Assembly (NCBI GenBank): GCA_021927905.1
Contig: BLLK01000046.1
Coordinates: forward strand, 1,302,001-1,366,000
Direction of reading: 5' to 3'
Origin: Chaetoceros tenuissimus
Lineage: Eukaryota; Bacillariophyta; Thalassiosirophyceae; Chaetocerotales; Chaetocerotaceae
Length of the DNA: 64,000 nucleotides
Shown here: positions 56,024 through 64,000 of the stretch, in pieces
Position numbering within the stretch: position 1 is the first letter of the stretch
How the letters are laid out: every line of letters begins with the position of its first letter
The notes under the pieces: model-generated
Databases searched by the model: none
Seen by the model: only the letters and a program-made list of their open reading frames with translations
What the model was told of the DNA's origin: nothing
Made by a program: the position numbers and the translations under genes

Positions 56024-58411
56024 ATGACTACATCAGAAGAATCATTACGGGAAGTCAAAAGGAGGAACCCCAATGAGTTGATTGATCTCTCAAATGGTGA
56101 GCATGTAGAGCTTATCCAGAGAGATCAGAATGAGTTCGAGGTCTCCAATAGGGTTCCCACAGTTATTGATGATGAAATCTCGCTTTTGCAAAGGGTTGGA
56201 TTAGACTATGGAATGTCCATGAGGAATCTAGGCGATGTGCAAGAGAAATTTCGAAAGTATTTTCATACTTCGCATAGAACTCCTCACCTTGTGAAAGAGA
56301 GAGGAGGAGAGAATGCGGCCATGGGAGATCTAGTGGATGATATTCGTGATGTTTTACATCGTGAATTTCCGGAAGAGAATTATAAACCAAAGCCATCTCA
56401 AACTATCCCAAGGCTGGGACCACTTTCGCCTAATAAGCCACTCTTCAAACCTGATGATTTTGTAGAAATCAAAGGCTGGGATCAAAGATGGAGACTTGTA
56501 ATGGTAACACGAGTGATCAAGAATGCTCCAAATGATTATGATTGGAATCTACCATCTAATAAATTTATTGAGCCGGAATGGAACTTTACGTATAATGCAG
56601 GTGCACATAGAGATGTTGACTCGTCTCGTCTACGGGCTTCAAAGACTGCATTGAAGATCGTATTTGGTTCAAGACCGTTTGTCTGGCAACAGTGGGCACT
56701 ATTGAAGCTCGAAGCCAAACTTCGATTTCAACATGGTCATCAAGATGACTTTTTGGAGATGGATATCGAGAAATTTGGAATGGATTCCTTTAAATGGTGG
56801 CTGAATCAACCGCGCAATGAAGATTTCAGACGTGTTTACTACGATGAAAGAGTGGGCGAAAAAGGTAGAGCTCACCTTTTAGACCATGTAAGTATATATG
56901 GTATATGAATCAACAACTTTACAAATAGCAAATTTTTTCTCATTTTTACTTGTAGATTCAGAAACCGTTCCAAGTTTTGAATAGTATCGCAGTCGGAGAA
57001 GACGAATGGAATTTTGCTGATGATCCATACATTAATGTATTTACTTACTTGAGCATGTTTGGGACTGGTTTACTTCTTCCAGCCATTGTTTTAACGGTTC
57101 AAGTAGCCATTCCAGTAATTCTTCTATATATGGCTGAAGAACAGGAAGACTGCGGCGCTAGTGGAGATCTTATTCCGAAGGAGGAGAGGTTAGCGAAATT
57201 GATGGCTCTTGCTGTATTCATTTATTACATGTTTTCAGTCATTCCAAACGCATACGTAAACTTCTTTAACATATCTGGGGGCTCTAATTCAGTCTACTCA
57301 AGATTACTTTCAATACGGCGAATTCTTTGGTATCAAGCTGACGATAGCCTTCTTCAAATGATTGGATATAAACTTGATTTATACCTCAATACAAGCTATG
57401 AAACTGCCCTCTCCATGCTGAATATATACATTATTCTACTTGAAAAGTCCACTATCGAAGTCATTCTGAATGCTCTTGCATTTGCATTTATCGCAAAGAT
57501 CGACGAGGAGTTGATACAGAGTGGATGGTATGATCCGACACGCAGGTAAGTTTTAAAAATGTCTTTGCAGATGAGATTTGTTCTTTCCTTTACACTAATC
57601 AAAAAACTTTCATAGGTGGTGCAAATCCGGAGCCATGAACATTGTAATTCAAACTGATTTGAATCTAAGCGCACTAAAGTCATCACATTTGTTTGCTAAG
57701 CAATATGATATTCCCGAAGCTGCTTTGCAAGAGGCATGTGATGGTGACAGGTACTTTCTGAAAAATAGGAAAATTGCTAAACGCGATCGCAAAAGTGGCC
57801 ACTTCATGACTTATACTGAGCAGTTGGAAGATATGTGTGCTACTATCGCAGAAGAAGAAGGAAATAGAAGTGCATTGGGCGAATATAAGAAACAGAAACA
57901 GTATTTTGGAGTTCTCGAGAGGATTTTATCATACTGCTTCGAAATCAATCCAATCTTTCATCGATACAAAGATTTTTACACTTGGTCAATATGGAATAGA
58001 ATCTTATTTTTATCGCCTGTACCAAAGTTGGATGAAGTTTTCAACACAGACTTGGAAGGCAACGTCACATCCGTGAATAAGGGAATAGATAGACAAAATA
58101 TTGAAATTGAAAATTTCCGCAAAGACATGGATGAGAAGAATTCATGGATTTTGTTCTCGACACATTTTTTAGGTGTCGTCTCATTTCGAGAGATGTATCG
58201 TTCTGTGAAGCCAACCTTTAAAGTTGGATTTGGCCCGCTGCTCTTTCGGTTCGTGGATGGATTCATAACATGGGCATCATACTTCATTCACTTGGCCTTT
58301 CCTATCTACCTTTTCTTTGCAATTGGTGAAGTTGTATACAATATTGTGACAAATGAATGCTTCCATCCTATCCTAAATATCCGAAATCAATGGTTTGGTA
58401 TGTCCAAGTAA
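56024..58411 (+). CDS. multi-pass membrane protein of unknown function
   Basis: Three exons: 56024-56887, 56956-57545, 57616-58411, all GT-AG and in phase, 749 aa. Residues 1-310 are soluble and charged, with a tract FKPDDFVEIKGWDQRWRLVM and VFGSRPFVWQQWALLKLEAK. Hydrophobic helices lie in the middle (SMFGTGLLLPAIVLTVQVAI + VILLYMAE, about 315-345; LMALAVFIYYMFSVIPNAYV, about 365-385; IEVILNALAFAFIAKIDEEL, about 460-480) and near the C-terminus (FRFVDGFITWASYFIHLAFP, about 700-720; IYLFFAIGEVVYNIV). Several resemble the pattern of a channel or scramblase but no family is recognised. The start codon is preceded by no in-frame ATG. Location (plasma or internal membrane) cannot be set. Confidence 0.75.
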
Positions 58412-58507
58412 TGAGGCAAATGTATTCACATGATGAAAGAACTACTAGGGGAAATTCACATTGGGGTAAAAATAACTAAAATACTCTCTTCTACTGATAA
58501 TATTCTT

Positions 58508-59335
58508 TTACGCTAACATTCTCTTTGCTACTGCTGAACTATTCTTGTTGTAACCATTCTTTGCCTTTTCCAACTGCTTCTTTTCTTTGCTCCAGTAATT
58601 CTTTTCTTGTTCACATTTGCAACAGCTTTGCGCGTCTTGAAGATCTCGATCTGCTTGATCGAATTTATAAAGGTTACGGTATGCGTTTGCCCTACGAAGC
58701 AGTGCTTTTGCTCGTAAAGTTGCATTATGCTCATATGCAATGGCAGGTATGTTGAGCGCTTCATTGCACATTTCAATGCAACTCTTGTAATTCTTTAGAT
58801 TCAAGTAGCACGCGGCAGAGTTGATACAGCAGAGAATTTGTTCTTGATCAATTTGATCCTGTTCAATCTTGTTTTTAGGTAGACAGTATTCATAAAACAG
58901 CAATGATTTCTCATACCATTTCAATGCTATCTCAAATTCCTTTTTTTCAAAACAACGGTTTCCATGTAGACTACGGAAATCCTTCATCATTTGCAGTCTC
59001 TCATCGAAACTCATGTTTACCACCTTCCTTTCACAATCTCTCGAATACGAAGAACAACAAACCATCTGCTCCTGCTGCTCGGTACGCTTCTTTTGTTGCT
59101 TCTTTAGCAAATCGAATCTATTCTGATTCATTTCGAGCTTTGTTTTGATTTCTTCCGCTTCTCCTAGTAACTCGAACCGTTGGTAAGAGTCTTGCCACGA
59201 AGATGTAGATGCCCTCTTTGCTTCTTGATTTCGAATCTGTGTTAAACTCTTTTCATCTTTTGCAATCTGTTTGGCTATTTTGTCGAGTTCTAAATCTAGG
59301 TTTTGCATGCCTACATTATGAAGTGTCTTACGCAT
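58508..59335 (-). CDS. TPR-repeat protein
   Basis: 275 aa, single exon. Residues 1-95 are coiled coil (LDKIAKQIAKDEKSLTQIRN; EEIKTKLEMNQNRFDLLKK). From about 118 there are three TPR units: MKDFRSLHGNRCFEKKEFEI followed by ALKWYEKSLLFYEYC, ILCCINSAACYLNLKNYKSC with IEMCNEALNI, and KALLRRANAYRNLYKFDQAD with RDLQDAQSCC. This resembles the three-TPR clamp of Hsp70/Hsp90 co-chaperones; the carboxylate-clamp residues K/N are partly visible (CCINSAACY, KALLRRANAY). The partner is inferred. The C-terminus is basic. Confidence 0.8.
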   Translation of the reverse strand: MRKTLHNVGMQNLDLELDKIAKQIAKDEKSLTQIRNQEAKRASTSSWQDSYQRFELLGEAEEIKTKLEMNQNRFDLLKKQQKKRTEQQEQMVCCSSYSRDCERKVVNMSFDERLQMMKDFRSLHGNRCFEKKEFEIALKWYEKSLLFYEYCLPKNKIEQDQIDQEQILCCINSAACYLNLKNYKSCIEMCNEALNIPAIAYEHNATLRAKALLRRANAYRNLYKFDQADRDLQDAQSCCKCEQEKNYWSKEKKQLEKAKNGYNKNSSAVAKRMLA

Positions 59336-59546
59336 CTTCTCTCGTTTGAAACGTGTTGTTTCGAATCAAGTTGATCCTGTAAGAAGTGCCAAAAACTCAC
59401 TCTTGTAAGCAAGTTACAATTTGAATTTTTGAAAATACAGTCAGCGAAAAACGAATATGAATTAGATTACTCACTACAAACTTTTGCCATGAACAATAAG
59501 TAACTGAGACCACTACTTCTATTGAATACAGACAACTAGAAGAATT

Positions 59547-60218
59547 TTACTCCCCAAATTTCTTCTTTTCCAAAGCAGCAAGTATTGGTTTCAGTGACTC
59601 ATGATGCAGATACCCATTACACTCATAGCACCATACACTCAAGTCAGCCAAACTTGCAGCAATACAATGACCAATCTTTTCGCCGTTGGATGATTCTTTT
59701 TTCAAACTATTCTTGGTATCTTCATAATGAATTTTGGAATGACCATTGACATACCGCGAGCAAGCGACCAAACCACATGTCAAGCATAACCAATTTTCAG
59801 TACTAGGGCATTCATCATCAACGTATTCCCCTTTCAATCGACCAGAAGCTTTTTCAGTCTTTTCCCCTTCTTCTTTCAATATCTGACATTTATTCTCAAA
59901 GTTTAGCCATGACGGATTCACCGGAGAGAGTTTCACTACATGTTCGACATGCGGACAATCATGAATGGGTATGATTGCTCCACCCATATCTTCTCCTCCT
60001 AATTGATCTAAAATATAATTGTAAGCAGCAGTTACATCCGGTCCAACAGCTTCTACTGCTTCATTAGCTTGTTCAACTGTGAATTGAAAGATATCCGTCA
60101 GTTGTTGAATGGCAGACAATACTTGTGCAATTGTGGCGTCATTACTTGTGTCATTTCCAGCCGCTGCTGCTGACGCAGCCTCTGTCTTTGTAGGTGACTG
60201 CTCATTGTTTGAAGACAT
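59547..60218 (-). CDS. ubiquitin-binding UBA / ZnF-UBP protein
   Basis: 223 aa. N-terminal Ala/Ser/Thr linker, then a UBA-like helical segment (about 30-68: VLSAIQQLTDIFQFTVEQAN followed by EAVEAVGPDVTAAYNYILDQ). A UBP-type zinc finger spans about 80-210: CPHVEHV, CPSTENWLCLTCGLVACSRY, NGHSKIHYED, GHCIAASLADLSVWCYECNG and YLHHES, with all the Cys/His ligands of the fold. ZnF-UBP domains grip the free C-terminal GG of ubiquitin, seen in USPs, BRAP and HDAC6. No protease Cys or deacetylase domain is present, so it is a stand-alone ubiquitin adaptor. Single exon. Confidence 0.85.
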   Translation of the reverse strand: MSSNNEQSPTKTEAASAAAAGNDTSNDATIAQVLSAIQQLTDIFQFTVEQANEAVEAVGPDVTAAYNYILDQLGGEDMGGAIIPIHDCPHVEHVVKLSPVNPSWLNFENKCQILKEEGEKTEKASGRLKGEYVDDECPSTENWLCLTCGLVACSRYVNGHSKIHYEDTKNSLKKESSNGEKIGHCIAASLADLSVWCYECNGYLHHESLKPILAALEKKKFGE

Positions 60219-60678
60219 TATATATTATATCTATATTCAAATCTAAAGTTCTATGGTTTCTACAAGGAGTATGATTTTTAGGAATGAATGAAGAAACGAA
60301 ATTGTAATTTGCGGCACAATTGATTCGATTCCCTATTCGTCTGTCCTTCGTCTCATGCGTTCAGCATCCTAAAGAGACAAATAGATACTTCATGACATGA
60401 GTCTATGTTGTCAAAAATGGCATCTTAGTCGTGCTATGACTAGACTCGCCACTTGAGACACCGGGAAGAAAAATCTTTTAGTTCATGTTACACATACATG
60501 TTACGTACATGTTTCAGTGATGCTTCCTTTGCATTCCACATAAAACTTTGATAAAACCAAAGCTAATATAATTCTAGCAGAACCAGAACCAATCAAAAGC
60601 TGAACTAAGAAAGCACTCAGCACTTTCTATTCAACTAGAAATAAGAAAAAGATTGAAAAACGATCACTTCCCATCAGC
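60219..60678. other. intergenic, divergent promoter region
   Basis: AT-rich spacer with ACATGTTACGTACATGT near 60490-60510, an imperfect palindrome. No gene seen. Confidence 0.4.
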
Positions 60679-61908
60679 ATGACTTCGAGCAACAGCAGCA
60701 CATCCGATTCATGGACGTCAGCCATTTACAGTGCAACTTCGTGTCTTCGCACAAGAAACACACACGATGTCGACCACTGCATAGACTTCCTCACCCAATT
60801 GGAAAATCAACTCCGATTCCAGCATCAAGATCCACAAGGCGACAGTTGGTCTCAGTCACCTACACATGCAGCACCAGACTGGATTGAATACCTAAATCGA
60901 GTCCATAGCGTCAATGCATCCCATACTTGGACAGGAACGAGACAATCTACAGATTTCATAGTTCGTGCACCCAACACTGGCTTTCATTTAGATTGTCGTA
61001 GAATATTGATTCGAATACTAACATGTCAATCGGAATGTTATGCACTCAAAGCATCTTCTTTGCGTGGTCCACAGGAATGGAAACTTGGAGCGGAAACTTT
61101 GACTATATCCCTGGAAAAAATATATTTAGCGCTTGATGTTGCCGATACACAAATTTCAAAATGGATAGCTTTAGACTCTTTAGATACAAGTTCGAAACGT
61201 GATTTAGTGGAGGATGCAAATATTGTTGGTGTTGCCATTGAATCATTGATACGGGGAAAAGATGACTTCATTCGACGTGGTGAAAAGGAAGAAGCATGGT
61301 TATTGAGAAAATTAGAACCACAGTGGGAGGCGAGGGATGAAGTCAAACGTCGTATTGGAGAAGAGAGATGGAAGAATAATCCAAATCCGAAAAGGAATTA
61401 TGCGAAATTGAGACAAGAGTTGGAAGCTCGTCAAAGGGATGTTCATGATGCGTTGCAGGTGCTTGCTACTATGGAATATAATTTGGATCAAGCTCAACTC
61501 AAGAGTATGGAGCTCAAAGTACAATTGGAAACGGGTGTAGCTTCTACGTCTACATCTACCAACCCAGCTCAGGCACGATACAATGGTCTTCGACCAGATG
61601 AGAGGCTTCTTGAACAAAGAGTATCACTTCAAGATTATCCTGATCCATGTGACTTTGGATGGACCTTTACGGGTAGTTCAAATGTTACTGAATTCTTTGA
61701 AAAGGATCAAGTGAAATTGGACTGGTATTTTACTACTGCCACCATGAAGACTTCATTGCATCATCCACAAAAGGGCAAAACACAAATGTTTCGGAAACAA
61801 GTAAGTCCGGCTTTGTATCGCAAGATATTGGAGGATCCAAGAACTCATACCAACAAGGGATACCAGAGAAAGAAGAATAAGCGTAGTCCTAAAAGACAGT
61901 CTTCCTAG
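60679..61908 (+). CDS. conserved hypothetical protein
   Basis: 409 aa, not recognised; single exon. The first third is Ser/Thr/His/Gln-rich with HAAPDWIEYLNRVHSVNASH and HTWTGTRQSTDFIVR. About 215-300 is highly charged and helical (RRIGEERWKNNPNPKRNYAK; LRQELEARQRDVHDALQVLA). A conserved-looking C-terminal block has DFGWTFTGSSNVTEFFEKD, WYFTTATMKTSLHHPQKGKT, QMFRKQVSPALYRKILEDPR and THTNKGYQRKKNKRSP, ending in a basic tail. This block could be the functional module. No membrane segment or signal. Role unknown. Confidence 0.65.
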   Translation: MTSSNSSTSDSWTSAIYSATSCLRTRNTHDVDHCIDFLTQLENQLRFQHQDPQGDSWSQSPTHAAPDWIEYLNRVHSVNASHTWTGTRQSTDFIVRAPNTGFHLDCRRILIRILTCQSECYALKASSLRGPQEWKLGAETLTISLEKIYLALDVADTQISKWIALDSLDTSSKRDLVEDANIVGVAIESLIRGKDDFIRRGEKEEAWLLRKLEPQWEARDEVKRRIGEERWKNNPNPKRNYAKLRQELEARQRDVHDALQVLATMEYNLDQAQLKSMELKVQLETGVASTSTSTNPAQARYNGLRPDERLLEQRVSLQDYPDPCDFGWTFTGSSNVTEFFEKDQVKLDWYFTTATMKTSLHHPQKGKTQMFRKQVSPALYRKILEDPRTHTNKGYQRKKNKRSPKRQSS

Positions 61909-62004
61909 AGAAAGAGTACATAACGTGAAACGGATATAATTATATAGAATATATACTTTTAAACTTTTTCAAAAGTTTGTTCTTTCAGCCTAGCTAAGAG
62001 CTTC

Positions 62005-62754
62005 TTATTTCTTGGCACAACCTCGGAGCTCAAACTGCTCCTTCAACTGCTTCACATTGGCAATTGCAGGAAAGAAATGAACCTGTCCAGCATCTTCATC
62101 TCCATCCCATTCAGTCAATGTATCCTTCTTTGTCTGCGTTTCTTTGAAATACACAAGCACAGGTACATTCTCACTTGGAAAAAACTCCCAATTGACAAAC
62201 GTATCATATGCCCAACGATTCTCACCACCCACTACAAAATTCTCACCCGAATCTCTCAACTTTTGCAACACTTCATCATCTTTGGTATTAAAATCAACAT
62301 TTTTCAATTCAAAACAAGTTTCATCAAATACAAATCGAATTCTACGTGCTTGAATAAAGAAAAAAGATCCGAGAATGGCATGAATTCCACCCGCTAGTCC
62401 TCCATAAACGGAGAATTGAAATAAAAGGACAATGAGTGCTCCAATTGCTAAAAATGCGTAGGCGAGGTTATAATCGGAATCAATGAGTTTATCCGGGATA
62501 CGTTTTACTTCTTCTTTTGTAGAAGCTGCTTTGGGATTGGAGAATATGTTGGAGATAAAGTTGAATGGTGAGGAATCTTCATTGGAAGCTGTTTCCGCTG
62601 ACATGAAAAGTGCAGATGTCTGCTTGACACCCTGTGTATTCTGATTCTTGATGAGAGTGTATCTTGAGGAAGGTGCAGTGAATCCCTCACATTGATCACT
62701 GAATAGGGTTGTAGAGACAACTAGGAGTGATGTTGCAGATGTAAAGATCGTCAT
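62005..62754 (-). CDS. plastid-targeted membrane protein, DUF3119-like
   Basis: 249 aa from M at 62754 (TIFTSATSLLVVSTTLFSDQCEG then FTAPSS: signal peptide with F at the +1 cleavage position, followed by a Ser/Thr/Arg-containing transit region). Starting further upstream at 62817 would put charged residues before the signal. Two hydrophobic helices (LAYAFLAIGALIVLLFQF; GGLAGGIHAILGSFFFI) are followed by RIRFVFDETCFELKNVD, a GENRWAYDTFVNWEFFPSEN segment, and VLVYFKETQTKKD. This matches the general layout of the cyanobacterial/plastid DUF3119 family. Function unknown; location in plastid membrane (probably thylakoid or inner envelope). Confidence 0.75.
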   Translation of the reverse strand: MTIFTSATSLLVVSTTLFSDQCEGFTAPSSRYTLIKNQNTQGVKQTSALFMSAETASNEDSSPFNFISNIFSNPKAASTKEEVKRIPDKLIDSDYNLAYAFLAIGALIVLLFQFSVYGGLAGGIHAILGSFFFIQARRIRFVFDETCFELKNVDFNTKDDEVLQKLRDSGENFVVGGENRWAYDTFVNWEFFPSENVPVLVYFKETQTKKDTLTEWDGDEDAGQVHFFPAIANVKQLKEQFELRGCAKK

Positions 62755-63169
62755 GGTTGCTTCTTTGATTTCTTTCTTTCTTGTAGTAGAGGATTCAGAT
62801 GTCACTAGGCAATACAAGTAGTATTTCTTACTATGTGAGTTGTCAGAAGGGTGTGTTCAGTATTTCAAAGAAATGTAAGGTAGTCTAGTTCAGGCTTCTT
62901 CTTTGGTGAAGGCAAAGATACTCTGTCGATGATGTTGCAGTTCTCAACCAATCATACAATGCTAACTCATGTGACGTCATGAAATGTTATAAAGGGCCTT
63001 TTTTGACACTTGGAAAGATTTCACGTCCGTCATCGTGCGATCATCAACAACAAAAAGTTTGGCAAAAATGAACGCAAATGAATGGATATGATATCATAAT
63101 TTGATGGATACTTGTTAAGAACAAGAGTACTATCCATCTATTTGCACTCAACACTATTACAAATAAAGA
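62755..63169. promoter_or_regulatory. shared promoter of two plastid-protein genes with CRE site
   Basis: 415-bp divergent spacer. TGACGTCA is at 62972-62979, followed by GTTATAAAGGG (TATA-like, near 62986) directed toward the plus-strand gene. TGACGT-type CO2/cAMP-response elements are known from diatom plastid carbonic-anhydrase promoters. Confidence 0.55.
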
Positions 63170-63673
63170 ATGAAGAGTCTGACAAAGAGAGGAATCATTG
63201 GAGCAGTTGCAGCAATTGCAGTCTCATTGCCAACATGTCAAGGATTCAGCAGCACGTCATCGAATAAGATACACCACCAGCAGTCCAATCTAGTACTTCA
63301 TGCTGTACCAGAACACATGCAAGAGAATGAAATGCAAAATAGAAGAAAAGCAATGCAGTCAATGGCATTGGGAATCACATCACTGCTTCTATCTACCCCA
63401 TCGGTAAATGCAGCAGAGAAGGAACCAACCATTTACAAATCGGGAAAAACGCCAATTGTACAAGGTCAAAAACCAAAAGATAAAAATGATGTTGCGGGAA
63501 CTAGAAAAGATCCTAATTTCTTGAGATCGATATCAGCTTGTAAATCACAGTGTGAACAGACGAATGGGTCAGATGGATATGCAAGATCAAAAGAGGAGTG
63601 TTTGAGTGATTGTCAGGATATCTGTTGTACTACTTATGAACAGTGTACTTTTGGAATTGTTCCGAGAATGTAA
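63170..63673 (+). CDS. thylakoid-lumen Cys-rich protein with tripartite targeting
   Basis: 167 aa. Residues 1-25 are a signal peptide (GAVAAIAVSLPTCQG, cleavage before FSSTSS), about 26-55 a transit segment, and 55-81 a twin-arginine lumen signal: NRRKAMQ (RR at 58-59), hydrophobic SMALGITSLLLSTPS, then VNA|AEK. The mature part starts AEKEPTIYKSGK and ends with seven Cys: ACKSQCEQ, KEECLSDCQDICC, TYEQCTFGI. Folding before Tat export and lumenal disulphides are expected. No metal-binding class is clear. Divergent with the DUF3119-like gene, so the pair may be co-regulated. Confidence 0.85.
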   Translation: MKSLTKRGIIGAVAAIAVSLPTCQGFSSTSSNKIHHQQSNLVLHAVPEHMQENEMQNRRKAMQSMALGITSLLLSTPSVNAAEKEPTIYKSGKTPIVQGQKPKDKNDVAGTRKDPNFLRSISACKSQCEQTNGSDGYARSKEECLSDCQDICCTTYEQCTFGIVPRM

Positions 63674-64000
63674 CCTTGGAAGATGGATCAAGTACTTTAA
63701 ATATTTATGAATTCATGTTTTGCCATTGGAATGTTGGAGGACTTGATGAAAAACAAGGTGGACTATGCTATGGCTAACTTGTATTTGATAATCTAATCTA
63801 TCCATACATGGAAAAAGCTAATGTTGAGACATTCATTTATTCATTATGGTTAAGAAATCTATCACTCAAGATTCCTGTTAAACGGTATCTATCAGTCAAT
63901 AGAGTCATTTTCATGGATCCAGTAGATTGATTATTAGTTTGGGTATGGACACACATGCCAGTGGAAATATTACATGTATCGGTTGTGAAAATGGATCCAT
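63674..64000. other. right-edge intergenic region
   Basis: Downstream of the lumen protein; AT-rich, no supported gene before the window ends. Confidence 0.4.

Overview
The window is nuclear DNA from a eukaryote, most likely a diatom. It is A+T-rich and gene-dense. Introns are short GT-AG types (mostly about 45 to 100 bp), several with a TACTAAC-like branch site. Several N-termini are signal peptides ending in small residues followed by F (ASAF, VAF, EGF, QGF), the stramenopile/diatom plastid-import signature. Other diatom-like marks are a DNMT5-type DNA methyltransferase, a giant Pro/Ser repeat membrane protein and a thylakoid-lumen protein with a twin-arginine signal. The genus is not certain.

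Layout. 1-3.5 kb: a DEAD-box helicase cut by the window edge and a MYND protein. 4-10.5 kb: a six-exon DNMT5 gene (about 2,074 aa; methyltransferase plus SNF2 ATPase). 10.7-19.6 kb: a tail-anchored unknown, a secreted HAD-like protein, a 1,236-aa SET / spermidine-synthase-like / AdoMetDC-like fusion rebuilt from six exons, and an FkbM methyltransferase. 20.1-24.2 kb: a core histone cluster of two divergent pairs (H2B/H2A and H4/H3) around one unknown coiled-coil gene. 24.9-29.5 kb: an ankyrin-like gene with broken frames, and a fused FSH1 hydrolase / RWD / YchF-Obg GTPase. 30-40.5 kb: one giant type II membrane protein with mucin-like arrays, interrupted by an apparent 1-nt frameshift. 41.9-50.4 kb: a glucose-6-phosphate-isomerase-like protein lacking the expected catalytic residues, a motorless myosin-like coiled-coil membrane protein, an enoyl-CoA isomerase and a plastid membrane protein. 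50.5-53 kb: a gene-free mosaic bounded by inverted repeats. 53-64 kb: a secreted beta-propeller, conserved unknowns, a TPR protein, a UBP zinc-finger protein and a divergent pair of plastid protein genes sharing a promoter with a TGACGTCA site.

How genes relate. DNMT5 and the histones are the chromatin theme. The DNMT5 promoter and the H2A/H2B promoter both carry E2F-like sites, which fits S-phase co-expression (inference). All four core histones have, 100 to 145 nt after the stop, a 16-nt hairpin with a 6-bp stem and 4-nt loop. This is the geometry of the animal histone mRNA stem-loop but with a different stem sequence. Most remaining genes are single-function neighbours without operon-like logic. 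The notable signals are the unusual domain fusions, the probable pseudoenzymes, the histone cis-elements and the repeat-driven structures.
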